From: Bacteroidales bacterium
GTDB lineage: Bacteria; Bacteroidota; Bacteroidia; Bacteroidales; Dysgonomonadaceae
Direction: 5' to 3'
Assembly (NCBI GenBank): GCA_012728155.1
Contig: JAAYFR010000399.1
Span: 1-15,704 of the forward strand
DNA: 15,704 nucleotides
In this document: in pieces, positions 7,859 to 15,620 of the stretch
How the letters are laid out: every line of letters starts with the position of its first letter
How positions within the stretch are numbered: the stretch's first letter is position 1
Made by a program: the position numbers and the translations under genes
Notes under the pieces: generated by a model
Seen by the model: the letters and a program-made list of their open reading frames with translations, nothing else
What the model was told of the DNA's origin: nothing
The model's database searches: none

Positions 7859-9493
7859 TTACATCATGCCGCCCATTCCACCGCCGCCCATAGGAGGCAT
7901 TGGAGCTGGGTTATCTTCTTTCTTATCAGTAATTACACATTCGGTTGTAAGGAACATACCTGCAATAGATGCTGCATTTTCCAGCGCCACACGCGCCACT
8001 TTTGCAGGATCAATCACACCGGTTTCATACAGGTTTTCATATTGATCGGTACGGGCATTGTAACCAAAATCCTCTTTTCCTTCACGTACTTTCTGAGCCA
8101 CTACGGCACCCTCTCTTCCGGCGTTTGATACTATCTGACGAAGCGGTTCTTCAATAGCACGTTTCACAATCTCGATACCGGTAGTTTCGTCTTCATTTTC
8201 ACCCTTCATCCCATCAAGTGACTCAATAGCACGCACATAAGCCACTCCACCTCCTGGAACAGTACCTTCTTCAACAGCTGCCCGAGTAGCTGAAAGAGCG
8301 TCATCCACGCGGTCTTTCTTCTCTTTCATTTCCACTTCTGAGGGAGCACCCACATAAAGAACTGCTACCCCACCAGCCAATTTAGCCAAACGTTCCTGCA
8401 ATTTTTCACGATCGTAATCAGAGGTTGTTTTTTCAATTTGCGTACGGATCTGACCAATACGGTTGCTGATGCCTTCTTTATCGCCATCACCATTCACAAT
8501 GGTAGTGGTATCCTTGTCGATAGTTACTTTCTCGGCACTACCCAGCATATCGAGTGAAGCATTTTCCAAAGTGAGTCCTTTTTCATCTGAAATCACCACA
8601 CCACCGGTCATGATGGCAATGTCTTCCAGCATCTCTTTTCTGCGGTAGCCAAATCCGGGTGCTTTTACTGCAGCCACTTTCAACGATCCACGAAGACGGT
8701 TTACCACCAGCGTAGTAAGTGCTTCGGAGTCGATATCTTCAGCAATAATCAACAACGGTTTTCCGGTTTGAATTCCTTTTTCCAGGATAGGAAGAAGATC
8801 CTTGATGGCAGAGATCTTCTTGTCATGAATCAAGATCAGCGGATTTTCAAAATCTACTTCCATCGCTTCAGTATCGGTCACGAAATAGGGAGAGATATAT
8901 CCGCGATCAAACTGCATACCTTCCACAACGTCCACGTATGTATCGGTACCCTTTGACTCTTCCACGGTAATCACACCCTCTTTGCTCACCTTCTGCATCG
9001 CTTCGGCAATCAGTTTACCGATGGTTTCATCACCGTTGGAAGAAATTTTGGCCACATTTTCAATTTTCTTCAGATCGTTCCCTACTTCAACTGCCTGGCT
9101 TTTTAAATTTTCAACTACAACAGCCACAGCTTTGTCGATACCTCGTTTCAGATCCATGGGATTGGCACCGGCAGTCACATTTTTAAGCCCTACACCAATT
9201 ATAGATTGTGCCAACACGGTAGCGGTAGTTGTTCCGTCACCGGCATCGTCATTGGTTTTAGAAGCTACCTCTTTTACCAGTTGAGCACCCATATTCTGGA
9301 ATGCATCATCCAATTCAATCTCTTTTGCTACCGTCACACCATCTTTTGTGATTTGGGGAGCGCCATATTTTTTATCGATAATTACATTTCTCCCTTTGGG
9401 ACCTAATGTCACTTTAACAGCATCTGCCAATTCGTCCACACCTTTTTTCAGAAGGTCGCGGGCATCCATATTAAATTTAATTTCTTTAGCCAT
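7859..9493 (-). CDS. groL: Chaperonin GroEL (Hsp60)
   Basis: Cytoplasmic ATP-dependent folding chaperonin of 544 residues, the usual length. It forms the double-ring chamber that works with the GroES lid. Recognisable parts include the N-terminal equatorial segment with VTLGPKGRNV (about 28-37), ITKDGVTVAKEIEL with Asp51, and the nucleotide-binding DDAGDGTTTATVLAQ (about 82-96, Asp86). The apical-domain stretch is around GMQFDRGYISPYFVTD. The C-terminal equatorial part has GTVPGGGVAY and a short Gly-Gly-Met tail (PMGGGGMGGMM). All key positions that I can place are intact. Start: ATG at 9493, giving MAKEIKF. The gene follows groES by 35 bases on the same strand and ends just before a strong terminator, so the two form a standard bicistronic operon. 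Confidence 0.99.
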   Translation of the reverse strand: MAKEIKFNMDARDLLKKGVDELADAVKVTLGPKGRNVIIDKKYGAPQITKDGVTVAKEIELDDAFQNMGAQLVKEVASKTNDDAGDGTTTATVLAQSIIGVGLKNVTAGANPMDLKRGIDKAVAVVVENLKSQAVEVGNDLKKIENVAKISSNGDETIGKLIAEAMQKVSKEGVITVEESKGTDTYVDVVEGMQFDRGYISPYFVTDTEAMEVDFENPLILIHDKKISAIKDLLPILEKGIQTGKPLLIIAEDIDSEALTTLVVNRLRGSLKVAAVKAPGFGYRRKEMLEDIAIMTGGVVISDEKGLTLENASLDMLGSAEKVTIDKDTTTIVNGDGDKEGISNRIGQIRTQIEKTTSDYDREKLQERLAKLAGGVAVLYVGAPSEVEMKEKKDRVDDALSATRAAVEEGTVPGGGVAYVRAIESLDGMKGENEDETTGIEIVKRAIEEPLRQIVSNAGREGAVVAQKVREGKEDFGYNARTDQYENLYETGVIDPAKVARVALENAASIAGMFLTTECVITDKKEDNPAPMPPMGGGGMGGMM

Positions 9494-9528
9494 TTTATTT
9501 CTAATTAATTTTGTTTCAATTCTATATT

Positions 9529-9801
9529 TTATTCAATAATTCCCAGAATATCAGACTGGCGCATGATCAGATGCTGTACTCCATCGATTTCAATTTCAGT
9601 ACCCGCATATTTTCCATAAAGTACATGATCACCTTGCTTTACAACCATTTCTTCCTCTTTTGTACCTTTTCCCACAGCTACCACTTCACCTTTCAGCGGT
9701 TTTTCTTTTGCTGTGTCAGGAATAATAATTCCACTCACTGTCTTTTCTTCTGCAGCAGCCGGTATCACCAGCACTCTGTCTGCCAACGGTTTAATGTTCA
9801 T
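9529..9801 (-). CDS. groES: Co-chaperonin GroES (Hsp10)
   Basis: Heptameric lid of the GroEL chamber, 90 residues, slightly shorter than the 97 of Escherichia coli. It begins MNIKPLADRVLV, typical of the family. The GroEL-contacting mobile loop lies around residues 17-32 (EEKTVSGIIIPDTAKE), followed by KGEVVAVGKG and the conserved GDHVLYGKYAGTEIEIDG. It ends in the typical SDILGIIE. The start is an ATG at 9801 and the gene is the first of the groES-groEL operon. A likely promoter lies about 75 bases upstream. I saw no CIRCE-type heat-shock operator, so heat-shock control cannot be read from the sequence. Confidence 0.98.
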   Translation of the reverse strand: MNIKPLADRVLVIPAAAEEKTVSGIIIPDTAKEKPLKGEVVAVGKGTKEEEMVVKQGDHVLYGKYAGTEIEIDGVQHLIMRQSDILGIIE

Positions 9802-9875
9802 ACTTTTAAAATTGATGTTTCTATAATTAATATTGTTTATTTAAATTGACATTAGCTCAACTGCGAAATCTGTGC

Positions 9876-9905
9876 CAAATTTATTTAAAGCCATTTTCTG
9901 ACAAA
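9876..9905 (-). promoter_or_regulatory. Putative groES-groEL promoter
   Basis: On the minus strand TTTG (9905-9902) and TAAATTTG (9883-9876) are separated by 18 bases. The second box matches the Bacteroidota -7 consensus TAnnTTTG exactly and the first matches the -33 element. Transcription would start near 9870, about 70 bases before the groES ATG. The spacing is at the short end of what is usual. Confidence 0.5.
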
Positions 9906-10025
9906 AAAACAACCATACAAAAAAGAAACCGCCAAAATATCTGCCAAAATTTCAGTCTACCCACCATGAGAATATAGGGATAGAAAACAGTTTTTCAAAA
10001 GTGAGCATATTTCATCCGTTTCTTT

Positions 10026-10033
10026 TACCTTTG
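10026..10033 (+). promoter_or_regulatory. Putative -7 box of the B12 uptake operon promoter
   Basis: TACCTTTG is an exact match to the Bacteroidota -7 consensus TAnnTTTG, about 110 bases upstream of the chosen btuF start. No clear TTTG-like -33 element is seen 18-21 bases further upstream, which lowers confidence. If real, the leader would be roughly 100 bases, too short for a standard cobalamin riboswitch. Confidence 0.4.
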
Positions 10034-10139
10034 TACTGTTTTAAGCGAAAATAAATTCTTATCACTTAAAATCTCAAACAAATTGTATACATTATACTGA
10101 TTAAACATGTACACTGTTGTTCGACACTCACTCTGTTTT

Positions 10140-10949
10140 ATGCTAAAAAATATATTTTTCTTCTTATCAATTATTACGACATTTGCGCTGCAGGGACAAC
10201 CCTACACGCGCATTGTGTCTCTGGCACCTTCGTTTACTCAAAGCCTCTATTATCTGGAAGCGCAAGATAACCTGATAGGATGTACAAGTTATTGTGTAGC
10301 TGCCGAAGGGGATAATAAAGAGATCGTCTCTTCTGCAGTAAAAGCAAACGTAGAAAAAATCATCAGCCTGAAACCCGATCTTGTATTGGCCTCTGGACTG
10401 ACCAATCCGAAAGATATAGAATTATTGAGGAAAGTCGGAATAAAGGTCGAAATTATCTACTCTCCGGAATCATTCCAGGAGATATGCGACCAGTTTATGC
10501 ACATGGCCCAATTAGTTGGCAGAACAGAAAAAGCCAATAAAGTGATAGCAGAAAGTAGATACACCGTCCAAAAAATAGTGGAGAAGAACAGATCCAATAC
10601 CAAGAGAAGAATGTTCTTCCAAATCGGGGCCAATCCCCTGTTTGCTGTCACCCCCAACACATTTATGGATGATTATATGACACTACTGGGCATTGAAAAC
10701 ATCTCTAAAAATGCAAAACAAGGAGCTGTTACGCGTGAGTTCGTTATTGCCCACAATCCCGATTATATTTTTATTGCCACTATGGGCGTTGTAGGAGAGG
10801 AAGAACAGCAGACATGGAGTAGATATTCCAACCTGAAAGCTACACAAAAAAAACAGATACATATCATCGATTCCGATATAGCCTGCCAACCCACACCCAT
10901 CACTTTTGTGCAAACACTGAAGCTGATGGATCAGTTGATGGAAGAGTGA
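10140..10949 (+). CDS. btuF: Periplasmic corrinoid-binding protein of an ABC transporter (BtuF-like)
   Basis: Substrate-binding protein of about 269 residues that would deliver vitamin B12 or another corrinoid to the BtuC-BtuD permease. A signal peptide is visible (MLKNIFFFLSIITTFALQG) with no lipobox cysteine, so the product is probably soluble in the periplasm. The mature part follows the BtuF/helical-backbone metal-receptor fold: RIVSLAPSFTQSLYYL (lobe 1 start), KIISLKPDLVLASG, then a long linking helix and the second lobe with NPDYIFIAT. The frame is open to an ATG at 10107, which would add 11 residues before the signal peptide; I prefer the ATG at 10140. The binding-protein family also serves iron siderophores and haem; the adenosyltransferase gene that follows favours corrinoids. 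Confidence 0.85.
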   Translation: MLKNIFFFLSIITTFALQGQPYTRIVSLAPSFTQSLYYLEAQDNLIGCTSYCVAAEGDNKEIVSSAVKANVEKIISLKPDLVLASGLTNPKDIELLRKVGIKVEIIYSPESFQEICDQFMHMAQLVGRTEKANKVIAESRYTVQKIVEKNRSNTKRRMFFQIGANPLFAVTPNTFMDDYMTLLGIENISKNAKQGAVTREFVIAHNPDYIFIATMGVVGEEEQQTWSRYSNLKATQKKQIHIIDSDIACQPTPITFVQTLKLMDQLMEE

Positions 10950-10976
10950 GAAGTGAGTAACCCAATTGATATTCAA

Positions 10977-11507
10977 ATGAAAAAATTAGGATTGATACAT
11001 ATATATACCGGCGACGGGAAAGGAAAGACAACCTCCGCCGTAGGACTGGCCGTACGTGCACTGGGAAGCGGATTCAAAGTCTGCTACTGCTCTTTCCATA
11101 AACATCCCGAAAAATATGGCTATTCCGAAATGGAGAGCCTCAAAAAATTGGGAGCAACCGTATTGAACTTCGCCAAAGGACACCCCCATCTGGACAAAAG
11201 AATCGATGGTGAGCTAATCAAGAAAGAAGTTCCGGAAGCAATCCAAACCCTTGCAGAGATGCTGAAAACAACACATTATGATTTACTTATCCTGGACGAG
11301 ATACTTATTTCAGTGCGTGACCACTATTTGGATGAACAGATCCTGCTCGACTTCATACAAGCTAAACCAGTTGATATGGAACTGGTTATGACGGGCAGAG
11401 CTGCCACCGAAAATGTGATGAAACTTGCCGATTACGTCACATTCTGTAAGAAACTGAAACATCCCTACGATCGGGAAATAGGGAGCCGTAAAGGGATTGA
11501 ATATTAA
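10977..11507 (+). CDS. btuR: Cob(I)alamin / cob(I)yrinic acid a,c-diamide adenosyltransferase
   Basis: Cytoplasmic enzyme of about 176 residues that transfers the 5'-deoxyadenosyl group of ATP to reduced corrinoid, making coenzyme B12 (BtuR/CobO/CobA family). The N-terminus has the family's P-loop (IHIYTGDGKGKTTSAVGLA, about residues 6-24). A Walker-B-like LLILDEI lies near residue 107, followed by LVMTGRAA and the typical ending HPYDREIGSRKGIEY. Length is normal for the family. I chose the ATG at 10977, 27 bases after the btuF stop; a GTG at 10953 would add eight residues before the normal family start. Its place between binding protein and permease genes suggests imported corrinoid is adenosylated on arrival. 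The gene could equally be called cobO. Confidence 0.93.
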   Translation: MKKLGLIHIYTGDGKGKTTSAVGLAVRALGSGFKVCYCSFHKHPEKYGYSEMESLKKLGATVLNFAKGHPHLDKRIDGELIKKEVPEAIQTLAEMLKTTHYDLLILDEILISVRDHYLDEQILLDFIQAKPVDMELVMTGRAATENVMKLADYVTFCKKLKHPYDREIGSRKGIEY

Positions 11508-11515
11508 ATCCTGCC

Positions 11516-11527
11516 GAAACCGGTTTC
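11516..11527. repeat. Perfect 12-base palindrome between btuR and btuC
   Basis: GAAACCGGTTTC is its own reverse complement and lies eight bases after the btuR stop and 27 bases before the btuC start. It has no loop and no T-run, so it is not a terminator. It may be a protein-binding site or chance; I see no second copy in the neighbouring intergenic regions. Confidence 0.4.
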
Positions 11528-11554
11528 CTGAACACTCATCCAAAAAACAGAACA

Positions 11555-12574
11555 ATGGTACAAAAACAATGGAGCTGGAGTATAAATGTCGCCCTACTTC
11601 TTGTGGGACTCCTCGCCGCATCCATGTTGTCATTGGGGGTGGGAGAAATACCAATACGAATCGGCGATATTCCCCACATCCTTTCTGAAAAGGAGGGTAT
11701 GGAGTATAGCGTACTGTCATATATCCGAATCCCCCGCACACTGCTTGGACTGGCCATTGGCGGAAGTCTCAGCCTGGCGGGAGCCATTTTGCAGGGAGTC
11801 TATAGAAATCCGTTGGTAGAACCCTATACACTCGGGATTTCAGGTGGGGCATCACTGGGCATTACCTTTGCCATTGTGGCAGGACTACATCTGATAAACA
11901 TTTTGTTCCTGCCGCTGGCCGGATTTATCGGTGCTTTTGCAACCATATTTCTGGTATATACCCTTAGTCTCGGAAAGGGGGGACTCAGCGTCAACCGTAT
12001 GCTGCTGATCGGTGTCATGATCAGTTTCATCGCATCATCGTTAATGATGTTTCTCATGTCCATCACCACCACTGACAATATCAATGGGATTGTTTTCTGG
12101 ATGATGGGATCGCTCAACGAATCGAACAGCACCATGATCAACGTGATGACCATCCTCTCCTTGGTCTGCCTGGTCATATCCTATCTTTTTGTAATGCCTC
12201 TCAATGCACTGCGACTGGGAGAGGAGAAGGCAAAACACCTCGGATTCAATGCAAACAGCGTTATCCGTATACTCTTCATTATCACATCGCTGTTAACAGG
12301 AGCCTGTATCGCCGTAGCCGGTGTCATCGGATTTGTCGGACTGGTCATCCCCCATATCGTACGTTTGTGGGTGGGCACCGATTACCGCATACTGCTTATC
12401 TCCTCTTTTCTGAGTGGCGGTATTTTCCTGATACTGTGCGACGTCATGGCCCGAACGATTATCTCTCCCAATGAGTTGCCCATCGGTGTAATCACCGGTA
12501 TCCTGGGAGGTGTGCTGTTTATTGTATTACTGAGTAATTCGAGGAGAAAAGAACTTAGGCAATATGATGATTGA
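11555..12574 (+). CDS. btuC: FecCD-family ABC transporter permease, corrinoid (BtuC-like)
   Basis: Inner-membrane permease of 339 residues with about ten hydrophobic segments, which would form a homodimeric channel for corrinoid import. The family hallmark lies near residues 53-95: RIPRTLLGLAIGGSLSLAG, then LQGVYRNPLVEPYTLGISGGASLGI. The C-terminal half has GFVGLVIPHIVRLWVGTDYR, the conserved segment just after the cytoplasmic helix that meets the ATPase, and the C-terminal PIGVITGILGGVLFIVLL. The start is an ATG at 11555, 47 bases after btuR. The family covers siderophore, haem and B12 transporters and sequence alone does not separate them well; the btuR neighbour favours B12. Confidence 0.92.
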   Translation: MVQKQWSWSINVALLLVGLLAASMLSLGVGEIPIRIGDIPHILSEKEGMEYSVLSYIRIPRTLLGLAIGGSLSLAGAILQGVYRNPLVEPYTLGISGGASLGITFAIVAGLHLINILFLPLAGFIGAFATIFLVYTLSLGKGGLSVNRMLLIGVMISFIASSLMMFLMSITTTDNINGIVFWMMGSLNESNSTMINVMTILSLVCLVISYLFVMPLNALRLGEEKAKHLGFNANSVIRILFIITSLLTGACIAVAGVIGFVGLVIPHIVRLWVGTDYRILLISSFLSGGIFLILCDVMARTIISPNELPIGVITGILGGVLFIVLLSNSRRKELRQYDD

Positions 12575-12624
12575 TTGAGGATAAAAGATTTAATCTCGCC
12601 GATTTTCAATCTTTGACTCCTCAA
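12575..12624 (+). terminator. Long interrupted hairpin after btuC, possible terminator or attenuator
   Basis: The stem pairs TTGAGGA (12575-12581) with TCCTCAA (12618-12624) and AAAGATT (12584-12590) with AATCTTT (12608-12614). A 2/3-base internal loop separates the two helices and the apical loop has 17 bases. A T-rich stretch (CTTCTTTATTTTTT) follows directly. It starts right after the btuC stop codon and ends 44 bases before btuD. The shape fits an intrinsic terminator on the plus strand, but the continuing operon suggests partial termination or mRNA stabilisation. Confidence 0.55.
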
Positions 12625-12668
12625 CTTCTTTATTTTTTCACTTTTAATTTTTTATTCATAAGTACAGG

Positions 12669-13475
12669 ATGCTTCCTTTTCTCGACATACAAAATCTATC
12701 CTGCGGGTATAGTAGTGGCTTTCGGGTACACGACATCAATCTATCGCTCACCGAAGGGTCGTTCGCCGGGATTATCGGACCGAACGGATCGGGAAAGACG
12801 ACACTGTTCAGAGGCATCTCAGGGACATTACCCTTGAAAGAGGGACGTATCCTACTTGAAGGAAACGATTTGGCAGAACTCTCCTGGAAGGAGAAGGCGC
12901 AAAGGCTTGCCATCGTCTCCCAATTCTCAGAGAGTGCAGAACTCACGGTAGAGGAATATGTATTGATGGGGCGGCTCCCCTATCGTAAACAGTTCCAGTT
13001 TTTCGACAAGAAGGAAGATGTAGATATAGCACATCATTATATGCACCTGACCAACACCTACCGACTACGTAACAAATCAATGACAGAGTTAAGTGGGGGT
13101 GAGCGACAAATGGCCAATATCGCCTGTGCATTGTCTCAACATCCGCGCCTGCTCTTACTTGACGAGCCTACATCCCATCTCGATATTACCCATCAGATAC
13201 GGTTTATGAACCTGATCCAACGCCTGAATGAGGAGATGAAACTGAGCGTGATGATGATCGTCCATGACCTTTCACTCGCTGCAGAATATTGTGATTTTTT
13301 GCTGATGATGAAAAATGGGACAATTTTTCACAAGGGAGAGCCCGAAGAGGTCATCACATATAAACATATAGAAAGTGTGTACGATACCGTAGTGATCGTA
13401 AAAACCAACCCCATATCCGGCAAGCCGGTCGTCTTTCCCGTATCCGAACAACGATTGAGAAATGGGAAAAAATAA
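12669..13475 (+). CDS. btuD: ABC transporter ATP-binding protein, corrinoid uptake (BtuD-like)
   Basis: ATPase of 268 residues that would power the BtuC permease from the cytoplasmic side. All nucleotide-binding motifs are present: Walker A GPNGSGKT (37-44), Q-loop Gln85 (IVSQF), signature LSGGE (141-145), Walker B LLLLDEP (161-167), D-loop SHLD (169-172) and the switch His199 (MIVHDLSLA). The family resembles the FecE/HemV/BtuD importers. The start is an ATG at 12669; the 94-base gap after btuC is longer than the other gaps in the block and holds the hairpin described separately, so btuD may be expressed at a different level from btuC. Its substrate is inferred from the neighbouring adenosyltransferase and binding protein. 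Confidence 0.93.
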   Translation: MLPFLDIQNLSCGYSSGFRVHDINLSLTEGSFAGIIGPNGSGKTTLFRGISGTLPLKEGRILLEGNDLAELSWKEKAQRLAIVSQFSESAELTVEEYVLMGRLPYRKQFQFFDKKEDVDIAHHYMHLTNTYRLRNKSMTELSGGERQMANIACALSQHPRLLLLDEPTSHLDITHQIRFMNLIQRLNEEMKLSVMMIVHDLSLAAEYCDFLLMMKNGTIFHKGEPEEVITYKHIESVYDTVVIVKTNPISGKPVVFPVSEQRLRNGKK

Positions 13476-13574
13476 ATTTCACATCGTTTCTACGAACCTT
13501 GAGGAAAATTTATCAAATGAAGAACCACACCCTTACACTATTTTAAACTATCGGCTGACCACCCTAAATCTCTG

Positions 13575-15620
13575 TTACTCACCATATTCAAATATCAAAG
13601 AACTACGGGGCTCTTTCAAAGTCAGTTGTAAGCCTTTTCTCAATTCATCTCCTGTTCTGACAAAACTCTCTCCTGTGTCCCTATCGGTAACTCTATAGGT
13701 TTTATTGTGATCAACAGCCGATAGTTTGACCTCTATCGTTTTGTCGGAACTTTGCTCTCTTCTGAAAGCTACAATTATCCCTGTGTCATCAGAAGGTCTG
13801 TGTAACTGATATGCCAACCAGATATCATCAGTTGTCATATCTTCATAAGAGGTCAGTGGATAATAGTCTTCATAAAAATAGGGTCTCATATCCATGAACT
13901 CCTTGAAACATCTCTGCATCTCTATAAAAGAGGAGGAGGCATCCGTTATCTTCCAGTTGAAAATGACAGATGTGCCTAAACTCGAGCGGAAAGTGAATTT
14001 ATCATTTTTCTCAACCCCTGTCCCTGTCAAAGGCAAGAAGAAACTCAGTCCATATGTATGGGTCTGATATCCGACCGGTTCTCCATAGCTATAATCGGTA
14101 CGCCATAAGGGGGCACTTCTTTTCATCGATTCAAAATCGAGACGTCGACCGCCACTCGCACAATTATCGATTATTGCTTCCGGAAATCTCTTCAACAAAT
14201 AATCCCAAAAAGCATATAATCCCTCTATATGGCGTATCTCACCTATTCCGATACGCCCAGTCTCTTCGTTTTCTCTCCAATAGTTATCTACCCTCATATT
14301 GAAATCCTGACGATAATAATCGATGCCATTTTCTTCCATAAAATCTCCAATAAATTTACAGAGCCAGCTGAGGGCATCTTTATTACCTAAGTCAAAAAGA
14401 TACGCATTTGTACCCTTGGCATCAAGCATCCATTCTTTCAATTCTATACCCCAGTTAGACTCTTTTATTACTCTTTCAGGTTCAAACCAAACCATAAATT
14501 TGGCTCCCGCTTCATGTATGGCATCCGCAATTGGCTTAAAACCTCCGGGGAACCTGTTATTATCAATTTCCCAATAACCTACCGTATTTGCCCAATTCTT
14601 GTTATTCTCTACTTCGTTTGCTTTTATATACCAACCGGCATCTAACCAAAATACTTCGGGAACCAGTTTAAATCTTTTGTAACGGTTGATCATGGCTAAG
14701 GCATAGTCGGTAGTCAAACAGGTATATTCGTTACATGGGTGGGGATCTCCATAATTGAAACTGGTTGAAACAGGATATACTGCTGGTTTTCCATCGATTT
14801 TCGGAGTTTGGTGGTTTATCATAAACCGTCGAAATGCATTGTGACCGGTCATGCGATCTTTATCATTCCAAAAGAGCAGACATATACTGGGTGTGCGGAT
14901 AGATTCATTCCCCTTTAAATAGGTATTCAGGTTCTTCATTCCTGCATCAAATGAGATCGCATTATCCGATTTTTTTTCAAAATGTGCATACCATGTTCCG
15001 GTCCAACCAATTGCAAATATGGCACCTTGTCCCGAGGTCGATTCTATATTAAAGAACGGGAAAGCATGATCGGAGGAACGACCGTTATGTGGATAAATTT
15101 CAAAAGGTTCCCCGTGCGTCAATATCTTTTTACGTGGATGAAAATCGGCTCTCGAAGGAGTACTACCATCGGCATAATGTAATATTATTTCACCGTCAGA
15201 TCCATACTGAAAACTCATATCAATCACTTTAACCTGTTCAATGGAAGCTGAATTTTCGGGTGAACCGTTTGTGAAGCCTAACACCCACTCTACTGCTCTG
15301 TATTCAGGATAATATTTCACATCACATTCCACACTCATTTTGGTTTTTTCATCCTGCCACCGGTAGACATTGTTAAAAACGCCCTTCTCTATCTCGCCTA
15401 ACTTCTGTGATGAAAAACTCCATCTCTTTATGAAACTGCCTGAGTGCACACTTTCATATACAAAAGAAAAGGGGGGATGTTTCCCTTTCTTGAAATTGGC
15501 ATCTATCCAATTTTCAATTTTCATCTCTTTGCCGGAAAAACTCGATATAGCCTGTCCATATAGTGAATTAGCCATAAAAAATGACACAATGACAATATAT
15601 AGCACAATAAGTTTATTCAT
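13575..15620 (-). CDS. Secreted GH36-like alpha-galactosidase
   Basis: Glycoside hydrolase of 681 residues, probably periplasmic, that should release alpha-linked galactose (or alpha-N-acetylgalactosamine) from oligosaccharides by a retaining mechanism. It has an N-terminal signal peptide (about 1-22, ending NSLYG) with no lipobox. An N-terminal beta-rich domain (about 30-270) precedes the catalytic barrel (about 285-590), and a C-terminal beta domain closes the protein. Clan GH-D landmarks are WLDAGWY (325-331), MVWFEPERV (376-384), YYRQDFN (435-441) with the probable nucleophile Asp439, CASGGRRLD (487-495), and WRTDY with the probable acid/base Asp509. The usual Lys two residues before the nucleophile is Arg437 here. 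The start is an ATG at 15620. It converges on btuD with a 99-base gap that shows no clear terminator. GH27 is less likely given the length and N-terminal domain. Confidence 0.85.
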   Translation of the reverse strand: MNKLIVLYIVIVSFFMANSLYGQAISSFSGKEMKIENWIDANFKKGKHPPFSFVYESVHSGSFIKRWSFSSQKLGEIEKGVFNNVYRWQDEKTKMSVECDVKYYPEYRAVEWVLGFTNGSPENSASIEQVKVIDMSFQYGSDGEIILHYADGSTPSRADFHPRKKILTHGEPFEIYPHNGRSSDHAFPFFNIESTSGQGAIFAIGWTGTWYAHFEKKSDNAISFDAGMKNLNTYLKGNESIRTPSICLLFWNDKDRMTGHNAFRRFMINHQTPKIDGKPAVYPVSTSFNYGDPHPCNEYTCLTTDYALAMINRYKRFKLVPEVFWLDAGWYIKANEVENNKNWANTVGYWEIDNNRFPGGFKPIADAIHEAGAKFMVWFEPERVIKESNWGIELKEWMLDAKGTNAYLFDLGNKDALSWLCKFIGDFMEENGIDYYRQDFNMRVDNYWRENEETGRIGIGEIRHIEGLYAFWDYLLKRFPEAIIDNCASGGRRLDFESMKRSAPLWRTDYSYGEPVGYQTHTYGLSFFLPLTGTGVEKNDKFTFRSSLGTSVIFNWKITDASSSFIEMQRCFKEFMDMRPYFYEDYYPLTSYEDMTTDDIWLAYQLHRPSDDTGIIVAFRREQSSDKTIEVKLSAVDHNKTYRVTDRDTGESFVRTGDELRKGLQLTLKEPRSSLIFEYGE

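Larger units (their letters stand above)
9802..10139. other. Non-coding divergent region between groES and the B12 block
   Basis: These 338 bases separate the minus-strand groES from the plus-strand btuF. They are AT-rich and hold one promoter-like sequence for each side (listed separately). I saw no tRNA, no cobalamin-riboswitch-like conserved box, no strong hairpin and no convincing small gene. An alternative ATG for btuF lies at 10107. Confidence 0.6.

Noticed and set aside
9511..9849. 112-codon plus-strand open frame over groES
   Set aside because: It is antisense to a certain groES gene and its leader. The translation is rich in Phe, Ser, His and Cys, typical of antisense frames.
10953..10976. 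GTG start that would lengthen the adenosyltransferase by eight residues
   Set aside because: The family normally begins just before the P-loop strand, which the ATG at 10977 gives; the extension has no family resemblance.
12608..12615. AATCTTTG as an internal promoter box for btuD
   Set aside because: It misses the first position of TAnnTTTG, has no -33 element at the right distance, and is better explained as one arm of the hairpin.
13472..13513. ATAAATTT / AAATTTAT arms after btuD as a possible terminator
   Set aside because: The stem is pure A/T with a 26-base loop and no T-run after it, and one arm overlaps the end of btuD; it does not qualify as a terminator.
157..15620. Treating the GH36 gene as the missing hydrolase of the SusC/SusD locus
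   Set aside because: About 6 kb containing groESL and the oppositely oriented B12 block lies between them, so shared transcription is excluded and functional linkage is unsupported.
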